A stretch of DNA of 64,000 nt from Bog-159 sp963738375 (lineage in GTDB: Bacteria; Acidobacteriota; Terriglobia; Bryobacterales; Bryobacteraceae), in contig CAVTWL010000006.1 in assembly GCA_963738375.1 (NCBI GenBank), forward strand, positions 1,054,001-1,118,000, written 5' to 3'. Of this stretch, positions 1 to 7,535 are shown piece after piece. The position numbers and the translations under genes are program-made. Below the pieces are notes generated by a model. That model saw nothing but the letters and a program-made list of their open reading frames with translations. It ran no database searches and was not told the DNA's origin. How positions within the stretch are numbered: the stretch's first letter is position 1; each line of letters starts with the position of its first letter.

Positions 1-420
1 TCCAGCGCGGACACCACGTTAGGCATTCAGTCGGGAACGCTGAGCGCGGCGGCAGCGGCACAAGTGAACGGGGTGTCGCCGGTGATTTTGCATCCGGCTG
101 CCATGCAAGCGGTAACACGGCACGCGGACGGTACCGAATCTTTTGTTTCCGGCGTTTCCGCTCCCGTTGACATGGGACAACTGTCGGACGGAGTGACACT
201 GAAATTTTACGCGTCGGGCGTTAGCGGCGCTTCGGATGTCTCGATGCAGATCGCGGGAGAGAGCGTTCCTGTGCTGTACGCAGGGCCTTCCGGTCATTAC
301 GCCGGGCTCGATGAGGTCTACGTTCAGCTACCGCGCAGCTTGGCTGGGCGCGGCGCGACCGAAGCGGTGCTGACCGTGGATGGCGTGGCCGCCAGCCCAG
401 TTGCTGTTTCTATCCAATAA
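1..420 (+). CDS. C-terminal part of a secreted protein with a Solibacter-type (TIGR03437) C-terminal domain
   Basis: The reading frame is open at the left edge of the window, so only the last 139 residues are visible. They follow the pattern of the C-terminal domain described for Solibacter usitatus surface proteins: a strand-rich region, then GLDEVYVQLP, RSLAGRG and a closing VLTVDGVAASPVAVSIQ-like strand. The domain usually ends large secreted or surface proteins built from beta-propellers or Ig-like repeats. The main functional part lies outside the window, so no function can be given. A strong hairpin follows the stop codon. The family call rests on motif memory only. Confidence 0.8.
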   Translation, partial: SSADTTLGIQSGTLSAAAAAQVNGVSPVILHPAAMQAVTRHADGTESFVSGVSAPVDMGQLSDGVTLKFYASGVSGASDVSMQIAGESVPVLYAGPSGHYAGLDEVYVQLPRSLAGRGATEAVLTVDGVAASPVAVSIQ

Positions 421-428
421 TGTACTGT

Positions 429-460
429 CCGCTGGACCGGCGCTCCTGCCGGTCCAGCGG
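429..460 (+). terminator. Perfect 12-bp inverted repeat after the first gene
   Basis: CCGCTGGACCGG (429-440) pairs perfectly with CCGGTCCAGCGG (449-460) across an 8-base loop, starting 8 bases after the stop codon. No T tract follows, so it is a terminator-like or 3'-stabilising hairpin and not a canonical intrinsic terminator. The rest of the 421-750 gap holds an AT-rich stretch (about 570-640), probably a promoter, and a structured leader. Confidence 0.6.
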
Positions 461-639
461 GCCGATGCCGGGTTAGTTGACGTCCCGCCGCAAGCCTGCC
501 TTCCGCACTCTTCAAAAAGTGATTCGAAATCCCGTACTGTATCCAATGTCCTGGTAGTCATAGCAGATTACTCGTCGAAAATATAATAAAAAGACTCGCA
601 AATCTGATTTACCTTTAGTTATTTTTCTGCTATGTTCTA

Positions 640-706
640 AGTCGGCCGATAGCCCTACCTAAGGTCTAGGTCCATTCCAGCGCTCTTAGCGGCGGTCCCG
701 CCGACT
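640..706 (+). promoter_or_regulatory. Possible structured 5' leader of the PEP-CTERM gene
   Basis: AGTCGGC (640-646) can pair with GCCGACT (700-706) and close a multi-branched fold. Inside lie a short ACCTA/TAGGT helix and a CGCT/AGCG helix. It sits between the AT-rich presumed promoter and the start codon at 751. The conserved c-di-GMP riboswitch strings (GGCAAACC, GACGCAAAGCC) are absent, so I do not assign it to a known class. Confidence 0.3.
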
Positions 707-750
707 GTGGCGCCCTGGAGAATATCCTTCAATCCGAGAACAAATCGATC

Positions 751-1539
751 ATGCGAAAGCTCATGCTACTCGTGTCTCTGAGCTGCTTAGCTTATGGCGA
801 CACAATCACCGTCGATCCCTCCGTGGCGCCGAACGGTTACGGATCTCCGAGCTACAGCGGGTACGTTTCCAACGCCATCTACGCGCTGCTCAACGGTCTC
901 CCGCAATTTGGGGATCCCAATAGTCCGACGTTTTACCAGCAGCAGTCCAATATCACGCCCAACCAGATGATCGCTACCGGTTTCAACTCCTGGCTGGGCA
1001 CAGCCGATCCGGGAACGGCGTACGGCGCGGCCTATGCCAATGAGTTAGGCAACCGTCCGCTCTTTGGCGTCGTGATCCAGGCGGGCGCCGGCCAATTGAT
1101 CAGCATCAATGAACTGTCGTTTACGATGGCCAGCAACGATCCCAACGGATTGCTCGACTATACCTTCGCGCAAGGCAGCTACAACTATTCGAGCGATTAC
1201 GAAGGCGTGATCTTCAATCCGGACGGCTCGGTGACTTACGTTACCAGCGGCCCCAACACCCAGTTAGTCAATGAGATTGTCGGCCGGGGCTCGGGGAATG
1301 CGGATGCGGCCTATTGCGACAGTTGCAGCGTGGCCCAGCAGCAAGCCGCCATCAACGCGTTGTACGGCGACTTCGCGGGGATGACTCAATTCACCGGCAC
1401 TTACACCCTCACAACCCCGGACGGCACGTTCAGCGGCAGCGGCAATTTCAATGTTGTGCCGGAGCCATACTCCGCGGCGCTGATCGCCGGGGGGCTGTTG
1501 GGCATCGGTCTGCTCAAACGCCGGCGCGCGGCGAGGTAG
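751..1539 (+). CDS. PEP-CTERM sorting-domain protein
   Basis: This 262-residue exported protein has a short N-terminal signal (MRKLMLLVSLSCLAYG) and a classic C-terminal sorting tail: VPEP, then a hydrophobic helix (YSAALIAGGLLGIGLL), then a basic cluster (KRRRAAR). In known systems exosortase recognises the PEP motif, cleaves there and anchors the protein at the surface or in exopolysaccharide. The middle (about residues 20-230) is Tyr/Asn/Gly-rich with one CDSC pair and resembles no catalytic family I know. No exosortase gene is in the window, so it must be encoded elsewhere. A structured leader precedes it, and the next gene starts 2 bases after its stop, suggesting co-transcription. Confidence 0.88.
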   Translation: MRKLMLLVSLSCLAYGDTITVDPSVAPNGYGSPSYSGYVSNAIYALLNGLPQFGDPNSPTFYQQQSNITPNQMIATGFNSWLGTADPGTAYGAAYANELGNRPLFGVVIQAGAGQLISINELSFTMASNDPNGLLDYTFAQGSYNYSSDYEGVIFNPDGSVTYVTSGPNTQLVNEIVGRGSGNADAAYCDSCSVAQQQAAINALYGDFAGMTQFTGTYTLTTPDGTFSGSGNFNVVPEPYSAALIAGGLLGIGLLKRRRAAR

Positions 1540-1541
1540 TT

Positions 1542-2135
1542 ATGAAAGCACTTTTCGCCGGCCTGCTTTTCGCCCTGCTGGTTCGGGGCCAGGGCGGCAG
1601 CGGGGCGTTGGCGCCGCCGGATGACGACGATCCTACTTTCTCGCTGTTCCGGCAGCCAAACGTACTGATTCCGCCGCCGCGGGTGATTGCGGCGCAAGCG
1701 GCGGAGGAGCGTCTCGATTCGCAATCGGAGCGGGCTCAACGGCTGAGCGATGCCAAGCGCCGCCGGGGCCAGGCGCTGCGACTGGAGTCCTGGTTCGCGG
1801 CTCTGGCTTTTTTCGCCATTTTCGGGCCGGCTATGCGGCGCCTGGCGCGACGAGCCGTCGCGCAAGTGACGCTCGCGCCGGGTTGTGACGACTGGCGCGA
1901 ACTGCAGCGCGTCGATCTCCGCGAGAATTGGTCCGGGCGCCAGGCTGGTTGCCGATCTGGCCGCGACGCGGTATCCATGGCGGTGCGTTTCGACCGGTGG
2001 CTCTCCTCCGGCGCGTTCCGGTGGCTCGATAAGACGCCCGTATTGGATCGCAAGCCGGCGCAGATCAAGCTAGACGAGTTTCTCGCGTCCGCCAAGTTCC
2101 TGGATGGAGTTCCGGACTACCTGCTGCCGGACTAA
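1542..2135 (+). CDS. Hypothetical exported or membrane protein downstream of the PEP-CTERM gene
   Basis: I place the start at the ATG at 1542, 2 bases after the preceding stop, because it gives a signal-like N-terminus (MKALFAGLLFALLVRGQ). The open frame extends further upstream but would overlap the PEP-CTERM gene. The product has 197 residues: an acidic/proline linker (APPDDDDP), a charged helical segment rich in Arg/Gln/Glu (about 50-85), one hydrophobic segment (ALAFFAIFGPA, about 93-103) and a basic C-terminal part. I recognise no family. The part after about residue 115 is unusually Arg/Cys-rich and a second frame is also open there, so a frameshift near 1880 is possible. Confidence 0.55.
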   Translation: MKALFAGLLFALLVRGQGGSGALAPPDDDDPTFSLFRQPNVLIPPPRVIAAQAAEERLDSQSERAQRLSDAKRRRGQALRLESWFAALAFFAIFGPAMRRLARRAVAQVTLAPGCDDWRELQRVDLRENWSGRQAGCRSGRDAVSMAVRFDRWLSSGAFRWLDKTPVLDRKPAQIKLDEFLASAKFLDGVPDYLLPD

Positions 2136-2179
2136 AACCGTTTAGCAGGATGCGGAAAAAGGGATTGTAGGACACTCCC

Positions 2180-3352
2180 TTACGGTCGTGGCTCGGGGAA
2201 CGGCCGTGGCTCGGGGACGGCTGCACCGGTTACTGCGGGCACTCCGTTAAGGTCGCTAGCTGCCGCCTGCAGCAGGGCGCGGGCATACCCGACATTGTAG
2301 GCGTAGCCCGTGTAACCGCCTCCGCCAGGGTAGTAAGGGTGAAAACCGGGCCTCTCTCTATCGGCGTCGATGGCGCGCGGATGTTCGGGATAGAGGAGGC
2401 GCGGGTACTTCTGGCGCACCAATTCTTTCATTACCGCGAACATATCGATCTGCCCTTCGTCGATAAAGACTTCCGCGTAGCTTTCGTAGGGCTTGCGCAC
2501 CTTGACATTGCGGAAATGCACGTGATTGATGGTGTCGCGCTCTCCGAAGTAACGGGCGACAGCTATCGGATCCTCGCCCATCTCGCGGGTGACGCCGCAA
2601 TCAAATGTAATGCCGTTGGCCGGGCTCTTCACGATATCGACGAGCCGCTTCCAGCCCGGCCAGCGTGCCCATGATCTGGCCCGACCCGCGGCTGAGCGGC
2701 GCCGGCGGATCGTTAGGATGCAAGGCGAGACGGACTCCGGCCTCGACAGCCACAGGCACCACAGCCTTCGAGAAAGTAGGCGATATTGGTCCACATTTCT
2801 TCCAGTCCGTGGACGCCCTCCGACTCCAGCGGTGGCAGGTCTTTCACGCGCGCATAGTCGAACGCTGTGAGGCCCGCGCCCGCTCGGCCCGTCTCTTCGT
2901 AATATCCCTCGACGAGGCGGTGCGCGTAGAAATTATATTCGATGACCGGCAGCCCTGCTTTCCCCGCCGCGCGGATCGATTGCGCGGACCTTATCGATCT
3001 CCTGGTCCCGGCCGGGCTTGCCGTAAATGGTGTTCGGGAAACCCGCCGATCATCATGTTTCCGAGGGTTAAGCCGCCCGTTTTGAGGCGTTCCATGCGCG
3101 CGCGGATTTCCGTTTCCTGCCACGGGATGGCGGGACCGCCCATGGCCACATGGTCGACGCCCAACTGCTTTACGCGGCGCATTCCCGCGTCGTCGGACCG
3201 GCCGCCTGCAGGCTTCCGGAAAGTTCCAGGCAGATCTTCGGAAGGGCGGCGGCTTCCTTCGGGCGCGCATCCTGCGCCTGCGCGCCAGTGGCAGCCAGAG
3301 CTCCCGCACCTACAGCCTGCAGCATGGTTCTTCGCGTCCAATCGGATCTCAT
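2180..3352 (-). pseudogene. Mannonate-dehydratase-like (UxuA family) gene broken by several frameshifts
   Basis: The N-terminus starts at 3352 with a Tat-like signal (RRTMLQAVGAGALAATGAQA). Homology to mannonate dehydratase-type TIM-barrel enzymes is then spread over different frames: GVDHVAMGGP and TLGNMMIGGFP (about 3030-3150), GLPVIEYNFYAHRL (about 2900-2960), then ITFDCGVTREMGEDP, HVHFRNVKV and YPEHPRA (about 2370-2620). These blocks match the family order, so one ancestral gene is read in at least three frames. UxuA dehydrates D-mannonate to 2-keto-3-deoxygluconate. The export signal is unusual for a cytoplasmic sugar-acid enzyme. It is either decayed or badly sequenced. It starts 18 bases from the divergent transglutaminase-like gene. 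The C-terminus ends in a short tandem PEPRP repeat. Confidence 0.7.
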
Positions 3353-3370
3353 AAACCATACAATAGATCC

Positions 3371-4359
3371 ATGCGCACTCTTTTCGCACTGGTGCTGTCT
3401 GTTGCGATGGCTGCCGCGGGAACCGTAGCATTGCCGCGCCAGCGTTCTATCAGGTTTGAAACCGCCGTTACGGTGAAAGATATTCCGGCGGGCGCGCAGG
3501 CGGTGGACCTTTGGATTCCGGTTCCGCACGACGACCCTTACCAGCGGATCAGCAATTTTCACGTGGATGCGCCTTATCCCTTCGACACTGCGACGGGCGG
3601 GGAGGAGAACCGGATTCTTCACCTTCGCGTCGCGCTAGGCCGGAGCAACCCTCATTCGCCGTGACCGTGCTGTTTCGACGCCGCGCGACAGGAACACCTG
3701 CGCCCGGTTGCGGCTGGGTCACCGATACCCGATCCGCCCGATCTGGCGCAATACCTGCGACCCGATCGCCTGGTGCCTCTAGACCCGACTATCCGCCGCT
3801 GGGCTCGCGAAGTGGTCGATGCAGCCGGCGCGCAAAACGGATCTTGCAATGGCCGCGTGCCATATACAACCACATTGTCGCCACGGTGAATTACGATAAG
3901 ACCGGTAAAGGCTGGGGTAACGGCGACATCTACTACGCCTGTGACGCCCGCCGAGGCAACTGCACGGATTTCCACGCCATTTTCATTGGTTATGCGCGAG
4001 CCATGGGCATGCCGGCGCGGTTCGCGATCGGCTTCCCCATTCCGGCAACGCGCGGCGCGGGAAAAATCGCAGGCTACCATTGCTGGGCGGAGTTCTATGC
4101 CAAGGGCACCGGCTGGATTCCCATCGACGCTTCGGAAGCGGCGAAAGATCCGTCGCGCCGCGAATACTTTTTCGGTACGCACGACGAAAACCGGGTGGAA
4201 CTGAGCCGCGGCCGCGACGTTGTTCTTTCGCCTCGCCAACAGGGGCCGCCGCTGAACTATTTCGTCTACCCGTACGTCGAACTGGATGGCGGCGCTTATT
4301 CCGCCGTTGAAACCAGTTATTCCTACAAAGACCTGGCGACAGGACTGAGCCCATCATGA
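3371..4359 (+). pseudogene. Secreted transglutaminase-like protein, frameshifted
   Basis: The N-terminal signal and a beta domain (residues 1-95: MRTLFALVLSVAMAAAG, then VDLWIPVPHDDPYQRIS) are in the frame starting at 3371. The middle (about 3678-3840) reads sensibly in a second frame (DLAQYLRPDRLVPLDPTIRRW), and the catalytic part lies in a third (3850-4359). The last carries the transglutaminase/protease-like core: NCTDFHAIFIGYARAMGMPARF (Cys), GYHCWAEFYA (His) and GWIPIDASEA (Asp). So the Cys-His-Asp triad is present, but at least three indels separate the segments. Such proteins are usually periplasmic peptidases or cross-linking enzymes. The stop overlaps the next start (ATGA). If the indels are sequencing errors, this is an intact gene of about 330 residues. 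Confidence 0.7.
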
Positions 4360-4682
4360 AACGGATCATGCAGGCTGTTTTGGCGGCGGCAATGGCGCTG
4401 GCGCTGTCGCCGGCCTTGGCGCAGAGCCCAAGAATCCCGCGCGACCCGAGCCCGGGCAGCGATGAACCGCAGTTTCCCAACGGGAAGTCACGATCCGACG
4501 AAATCCTCAAGGAAGATCACCAGCGCGACGTGAAAGACGCGGCGCAGCTTGTGGAGTTGGCACAGCAGTTGAAGGTGGAAATCGAAAGGAACGATCGCCG
4601 GGTGTTGTCCATGGCCAGCCTGAAGAAGACCGAGGAAATTGAAAAGTTGGCGAAGCGCATTCATTCCCGGCTGGTACACTGA
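4356..4682 (+). CDS. Small secreted helical protein of unknown function
   Basis: The 108-residue product starts at an ATG that overlaps the previous stop (ATGA), so translation is probably coupled. It has a signal peptide (MKRIMQAVLAAAMALALSPALA, cut before QSPRIPRD). The rest is a proline-rich spacer followed by a long charged amphipathic helix (EILKEDHQRDVKDAAQLVELAQQLKVEIERND) with coiled-coil character. I cannot name a family. It is intact, unlike its neighbours, and probably a periplasmic helper of the transglutaminase-like and hydrolase-PDZ proteins in the same operon. Confidence 0.75.
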   Translation: MKRIMQAVLAAAMALALSPALAQSPRIPRDPSPGSDEPQFPNGKSRSDEILKEDHQRDVKDAAQLVELAQQLKVEIERNDRRVLSMASLKKTEEIEKLAKRIHSRLVH

Positions 4683-4683
4683 C

Positions 4684-5864
4684 GTGTTTCGTGGGGCCTC
4701 ACTCGTGCTGCCGCTGCTGGCGCTTCTGCTTCCGCCCCGGCCCGCGGCGGCGCAATCCGCTAAATCGCCGCTATTGGTCTTGCTGGGGGGCGATGCCAGG
4801 GCCTGGGAATCGATGTGCGCCGAGCGAAGCTGGCGGTTTCTGGAACCTAAGCCCGACGCTTCCGTGAAGAGCGTCGATCAGCGCATCAAAGCAGTGGCGG
4901 CCGAAGTGGAAGAATTCGCGAAACGGCCCAATGTCGATCCCGATCGGATTTACCTGGCGGGCCAGGGGGGAGCGCCTCGAGTGTGTTCTACATGGCTGCG
5001 CGCGTGCCGGACCTATGGGCCGCGGCCGTCGCCGCGGGAGGCAGTCCGCGTTCCGCGATCGATAGCAATCGCTTGTACGCGGCCAACACCGTCAATCTTC
5101 CGGTGCTCTGGCTGTTCTCGAACAGGGAGGACGAAGCTTTAGGCAAGAGACTGAAAACCGCGGGTTACAACCTCGAGTCGCGCGAACTCGCCAACGTCCA
5201 GTCAGCGGTTATACTCGATTGGCTTGCCGGCCACCGGCGGGACCCGTTTCCCACGACGGCGGATTGCGAGACCGGTACGCCGATCTTCCCACGGTGTTAT
5301 TGGATCGATGTAACTAAGTTCGATCCGACGGAAGCCAACGATGTTCTCGATTCCACACGGGTCCAACCGCTCGGATCCGGCGCTGTACTTGGCGCCGGCC
5401 CGTTCGGCTACGACCCGAACGAAGCTGGTCCGGGTGTACTGGTGGCCTCGCTGCCGGATAAGTACTCCGGGCCGCTCAAAGTGAACGACCGCATTCTCGA
5501 AATGGGCGGCAAGCAGTTAAAGAATGGCGAGGAATTCGCCTCTACGCTTTATCGAACGTTCGAGGAGAAGCCCGTCGTTCTGATGGTTCAACGAGGCAAG
5601 GAACACGTTCGCGTCGAGACCCGTATTGAACTGGCCCCCCGCGCCGAGCCCTTGACGGCGCGGGTCAGGGCTCAGTTTCTTCCGGACATGCAAGAGGTCG
5701 AAGTAATCAGCCGCTCTATCGCGCAGTTAAGGCTTAACATTCCCGCCGCGTGGCTGCCCGCGAAGATTAACTGGAATGGCAGCGACCTAGTGACTGCCAC
5801 CGCGGCCGGCTGCTGGCTATTGGATGAGCAACAAGAGCTGCTCACGGCTAAACCCTGTCCATAA
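4684..5864 (+). CDS. Secreted alpha/beta-hydrolase-like protein with a C-terminal PDZ domain, frameshifted
   Basis: The GTG at 4684, one base after the previous stop, gives a clean signal peptide (FRGASLVLPLLALLLPPRPAAAQ). The first 95 residues lead to DPDRIYLAGQGG, the strand-nucleophile-elbow region of poly(3-hydroxybutyrate) depolymerase/dienelactone-hydrolase-like folds. The frame then breaks at a G6 run (4965-4970) and resumes in another frame as SVFYMAARVPDLWAAAVAAGG to 5864. Residues after about 190 resemble a PDZ domain (VLVASLPDKYSGPLKVNDRILEMGGKQL). The elbow reads GQGG, so the Ser nucleophile may be altered or hidden by the indel. Likely role: periplasmic esterase or peptidase-like protein. 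The homopolymer position favours a sequence error over true inactivation. Confidence 0.65.
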
Positions 5865-5961
5865 GTATGCGCAGGTTGTAGGCAAAAGTCATCCACAAAC
5901 ACGTTTTAATCGTTCCTAATTCGCCCCCCATTATCTTTCTTCATAGCCGTCAATATTCTAC

Positions 5962-5990
5962 TTGACACACAGGATTTTGGGCCTTATTCT
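5962..5990 (+). promoter_or_regulatory. Sigma-70-type promoter of the sulfatase-maturase operon
   Basis: TTGACA (5962-5967) and TATTCT (5985-5990) are separated by 17 bases. The predicted transcript start near 5997 leaves a leader of about 165 bases before the ATG at 6162. Confidence 0.55.
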
Positions 5991-5999
5991 AATGACACC

Positions 6000-6017
6000 A
6001 GTCCGTAATTCCGGACT
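6000..6017 (+). promoter_or_regulatory. Hairpin at the very start of the maturase leader
   Basis: AGTCCG (6000-6005) pairs with CGGACT (6012-6017), flanked by CACC and GGTG that could extend the stem imperfectly. It lies right at the predicted transcript start, so it could be a 5' stabilising hairpin or an operator. The rest of the leader (6018-6161) shows no gene. Confidence 0.35.
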
Positions 6018-6161
6018 TAGGGGTGTTAAGCGTGGCGACAGAACTGGGGCAATTCAACTCGTAACTGGCTCCAAGACGTCTAGTACGAACCATTTTTAAT
6101 CCAGGTTTGTCCTAAAGTCTCAAGTAATTACGCTTATGCAATTGGGGGCTTTGGGTACTTA

Positions 6162-7535
6162 ATGCAAGCCGAAGGCACAACTGTCGCGAACCAAACAGGG
6201 CAGCCCCGCGCCAGTGCCCCGCCTTACGGATTTCACGTGATGGCGAAACCTACGGGCGCCGTCTGCAATCTGGATTGTGCCTACTGCTTCTTTTTATCCA
6301 AGGAGTCTTTCTACCCGGGTAGCAGCTTCCGCATGCCGATACCGGTTATGGAAAGCTATATCCGACAGTTATTGGAAGCGCACACCACGCCGGAGGTTAC
6401 CATCGCTTGGCAGGGCGGGGAACCCACTCTCATGGGCCTCGACTTCTACCGGGGCGTGGTGGAGACGGTAGACCGTTTCAAGAAGCCAGGCACAAGGATC
6501 CAGCATACGATCCAGACTAACGGCATCTTACTGGATGCCGAATGGCGCCAGTTTCTTCGCGAGAACCGGTTTTTAGTGGGCCTCAGCATCGACGGACCGC
6601 GCGAGATGCACGATGTTTACCGTAAGGACAAAGGGGGCCAAGGCACTTGGGAGCGCGTGGTTAGAGCAGCAGATTCGCTCGCCCATGAGGGAGTCGAGTT
6701 CAACATTCTTTGCACGGTGAACGCCGCTAATGCAGGATCGCCCGTGCCTGTTTACCAGTTTTTTAGAGATCGATTGAACGTGCGGCACCTGCAGTTTATT
6801 CCAATCGTGGAAAGAATTAACGACAACGGGCTGACCATCTTGCAGCAAGGACATCGAGTGACCAGCCGCTCGGTTAAGCCGGATGATTATGGCCGTTTTC
6901 TGATGGGCGTGTTCGATGAGTGGGTGCGCCATGATGTGGGCAAGGTTTTTGTGCAGGGGATCGACGCGGCGCTGGCTGTATGGGTATTCGGCGAATCTCC
7001 GCTGTGCATTTACCGGCCCACGTGCGGGGAAGGTTTGGCGCTTGAGCACAATGGCGATCTTTATTCATGCGACCATTTTGTCGAACCGAAGTACTTACTC
7101 GGAAACATACTCGCCACTCCGCTGGTGCAATTGGTCAGTTCCGAAAAGCAGCGCGCCTTCGGACAGGACAAGCGCGATTCGCTGCCCCGGTACTGCCGGG
7201 AATGCCGCTTTCTTACCCAATGCCACGGGGAGTGTCCTAAAAATCGATTTATTCATACGCCGCGAGGCGAGCCGGGATTAAATTACCTGTGCGCTGGATT
7301 GAAGGCATATTTTGGCCACGTCGAGCCGTATATGCGGGTGATGTCGGATCTGCACCGGCGCGGGAGGCCGGTGGCGGAAATTATGGAAATCGCCGCGATG
7401 GAAGATGCCCGAACTCCGCGGGGGCTGGAGCGTACCGGACGCAACGAAGCATGTCCGTGCGGCAGCGGGCAAAAGTATAAGAAGTGTCATGGCAATCCCG
7501 CGGCGGTTGCGGGCGGGCAGGGAGCGGCGAATTGA
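6162..7535 (+). CDS. Anaerobic sulfatase-maturating enzyme (radical SAM, SPASM) with C-terminal SEC-C motif
   Basis: The 457-residue protein has the radical SAM cluster motif CNLDCAYC (Cys35, Cys39, Cys42) and the early anSME signature KPTGAVCNLDC. The GGEPTLMG motif follows, then a SPASM region with CGEGLALEHNGDLYSCDHFV and the late CRECRFLTQCHGECPKNRF cysteines. anSMEs oxidise the active-site Cys or Ser of sulfatases to formylglycine without oxygen. The C-terminus adds a SEC-C zinc motif (NEACPCGSGQKYKKCHG, about 428-444). Its targets are probably the Cys-type sulfatases at 12339 and 14214 in the same apparent operon, and possibly those beyond 43 kb. The next gene starts inside its stop codon (TTGA), suggesting tight coupling. 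Confidence 0.92.
   Translation: MQAEGTTVANQTGQPRASAPPYGFHVMAKPTGAVCNLDCAYCFFLSKESFYPGSSFRMPIPVMESYIRQLLEAHTTPEVTIAWQGGEPTLMGLDFYRGVVETVDRFKKPGTRIQHTIQTNGILLDAEWRQFLRENRFLVGLSIDGPREMHDVYRKDKGGQGTWERVVRAADSLAHEGVEFNILCTVNAANAGSPVPVYQFFRDRLNVRHLQFIPIVERINDNGLTILQQGHRVTSRSVKPDDYGRFLMGVFDEWVRHDVGKVFVQGIDAALAVWVFGESPLCIYRPTCGEGLALEHNGDLYSCDHFVEPKYLLGNILATPLVQLVSSEKQRAFGQDKRDSLPRYCRECRFLTQCHGECPKNRFIHTPRGEPGLNYLCAGLKAYFGHVEPYMRVMSDLHRRGRPVAEIMEIAAMEDARTPRGLERTGRNEACPCGSGQKYKKCHGNPAAVAGGQGAAN

Noticed and set aside
640..750. c-di-GMP (GEMM-type) riboswitch before the PEP-CTERM gene
   Set aside because: The conserved GGCAAACC and GACGCAAAGCC segments are missing, so only a generic structured leader is reported.
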